A stretch of DNA of 64,000 nucleotides from GCA-2718035 sp964435285 (GTDB lineage Bacteria > Bacteroidota > Bacteroidia > Flavobacteriales > TMED113), in the NCBI GenBank assembly GCA_964435285.1, contig CAYSYA010000005.1, positions 74,856 through 138,855 of the forward strand, read 5' to 3'. The notes beneath the pieces are model-generated. The model saw nothing but the letters and a program-made list of their open reading frames with translations, made no database searches and was not told where the DNA came from. Numbering within the stretch: the first letter of the stretch is position 1; every line of letters starts with the position of its first letter. This document shows, in pieces, positions 62,872 to 64,000 of this stretch. The translations under genes were made by a program, and so were the position numbers.

Positions 62872-63912
62872 ATGAATAAAATATTATACATTCTTCTAAG
62901 CGTCCCGATAACGATTTTAGCACAGCAATTAAATACCGAAAATATTTTATATGACGGAAATAATAGAGAATACATAATATATATTCCTCAGAATTATTCC
63001 TCTTCAAACTCTGCACCAATATTATTCGCTTTACATGGAGGATCTGGTTACGCTGACGAATTTATGAACTATGAAGCTGATTTTAGAAGTATTTCTGATA
63101 CTGCAGGTTTTATTTTGGTATATCCTCAAGCATTAGAAGATCCAAATGATGGAAATTCAACGAATTGGCTACACAAAGAACCCACTGATCACAAAGATAT
63201 TTTTTTTATTGAAGCACTAATTGATTCCATTTCTACAAACTATAACATAGATGAGAATAGAGTGTATGCATGTGGTTATTCTCTTGGTGGAATGTTTTCA
63301 TATGAACTTGCGTGCCAACTTAATCATAAAATTACAGCAATAACTTCGGTGGCCGGAGCAGCTTTTTTAGGAGCATTTAGTAGTTGTGAGTTATCACACC
63401 CAACAGCTGTTTTAAGTATTAATGGTACTGATGACGGAATTCATCCATATAGTGACACAAACGGTTGGTATTTCACTGTTCCTGAAATTAACAACTATTG
63501 GGCTACATATAATAACACAGATTTAAACCCAATAATTACTGAACTACCAGATATTAATAATACAGATGGTAGTACAGTTGAAAGATACTCATGGATTAAT
63601 GGAGATGGATGTGTACATGTTGAAGAATTAAAAATAATAAATGGCGGTCATGATTGGCCCTCTCCTCTTTCTTCTTGGGGAAATCAAGATATTAATGCTA
63701 ACAATGAAGTATGGAATTTTGTTTCAAAATTTAATATGAATGGATTAATTAATTGTAATTCTTCAAATAATCTTGAAATTGAAAATTCAACAAATAATAA
63801 TCTTATTAGAATAATTGATTTATATGGAAGAGATTCAAAAAAAACATCTAATCAGTTATTATTTTATATCTATGAAAATGGAGAAAGCATTAAAAAATTT
63901 ATCCTTGAATAA
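62872..63912 (+). CDS. Secreted PHB-depolymerase/feruloyl-esterase-like hydrolase with short sorting-like tail
   Basis: A 346-aa alpha/beta hydrolase with signal peptide MNKILYILLSVPITILAQ. Family features include REYIIYIPQNY, FALHGGSGYADEF, GFILVYPQAL, nucleophile Ser137 in CGYSLGGMFSYELAC, an Asp candidate in SINGTDDGIHPYSD and the catalytic-type His in NGGHDWPS. This fits the LpqC/PHB depolymerase esterase group; the ester cleaved is unknown. The last ~37 residues (LIRIIDLYGRDSKKTSNQLL, then FYIYENGESIKKF) are the short tail found in three other window proteins, implying surface or extracellular location via T9SS (inference). Confidence 0.82.
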   Translation: MNKILYILLSVPITILAQQLNTENILYDGNNREYIIYIPQNYSSSNSAPILFALHGGSGYADEFMNYEADFRSISDTAGFILVYPQALEDPNDGNSTNWLHKEPTDHKDIFFIEALIDSISTNYNIDENRVYACGYSLGGMFSYELACQLNHKITAITSVAGAAFLGAFSSCELSHPTAVLSINGTDDGIHPYSDTNGWYFTVPEINNYWATYNNTDLNPIITELPDINNTDGSTVERYSWINGDGCVHVEELKIINGGHDWPSPLSSWGNQDINANNEVWNFVSKFNMNGLINCNSSNNLEIENSTNNNLIRIIDLYGRDSKKTSNQLLFYIYENGESIKKFILE

Positions 63913-63943
63913 TTAAGAATTATTATTTAAAATACATTTATTT

Positions 63944-64000
63944 TGGTGGGTCATACTGGATTCGAACCAGTGACTTCTACCCTGTCAAGGTAACACTCTA
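63944..64000 (-). tRNA. tRNA-Val (anticodon GAC), partial at window end
   Basis: The reverse strand shows the 3' part of a tRNA. It has an encoded CCA, discriminator A, acceptor strand ATGACCC, T arm ACTGG-TTCGAAT-CCAGT, and an anticodon stem TTACC/GGTAG around TTGACAG (anticodon GAC). The 5' part lies beyond the window. Unlike the two other tRNAs here it has a genomic CCA. Confidence 0.88.

Overview
The window looks like a chromosomal segment of a marine-type Flavobacteriales bacterium (phylum Bacteroidota). It is visibly very AT-rich and densely packed, with no gene-free stretch longer than about 150 bases. The lineage call rests on several marks. There is a PorX-type response regulator with a PglZ-like phosphatase domain. 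Several secreted proteins end in type IX secretion (T9SS) C-terminal domains. LpxC is fused to FabZ, the folate/pterin route uses FolE2, and -7 promoter elements fit TAnnTTTG. This is inference from reading; no database search was run.

Layout. 1-3406 (minus): porX, tsaE, alanine dehydrogenase and a partial membrane-anchored protein. 3459-8444 (plus): an HD-domain hydrolase, lpxD, lpxC-fabZ, lpxA and efp, a lipid A operon. 8434-12325 (minus): O-antigen ligase/polymerase-like, Wzz-like and Wzx-like proteins, with a divergent glycosyltransferase followed by rnhB. 14089-20683: a LysM glucosaminidase, a PLP deaminase, a 56-residue Cys-rich DUF5522-type protein, urocanate hydratase and alaS. 20786-28802: M23 peptidase, CapA-like protein, MerR regulator, HldD, QueD, FolE2, FabD, an aldehyde dehydrogenase and RfbB. 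28893-36432: an outer-membrane-like protein, WaaA, a large trypsin-like T9SS protease, MiaE, a lipoprotein, a MazG-like protein and an M43 metalloprotease. Two tRNA genes (Leu-UAA, Gly-GCC) follow.

36684-47368: mutS, a SpoU methyltransferase, an OmpA/TSP3 lipoprotein, folK, sppA, a queuosine-precursor transporter, a DUF2797 protein, a GH3 enzyme, a secreted propeller-like protein and a deoxynucleoside kinase. 47363-55362: pdhB, etfBA, a bifunctional-nuclease/UVR protein, nupC, thyA, folA, clpP and tig. 55441-63912: an island of six secreted or surface proteins, ending next to a partial tRNA-Val(GAC).

Themes. Envelope building recurs (lipid A, heptose, Kdo, O-antigen, OmpA, M23). Nucleotide and C1 metabolism recurs (nupC, dNK, thyA, folA, folK, folE2, mazG). 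T9SS cargo is present together with its regulator PorX. Two architectural features stand out. Nearly all convergent gene pairs overlap at their 3' ends. Two kinds of T9SS-like tails coexist: the classical 'FPNP' domain and a shorter 'LLGR...YDDGSVEKK' tail. I found no CRISPR array, insertion sequence, prophage or obvious defence system.
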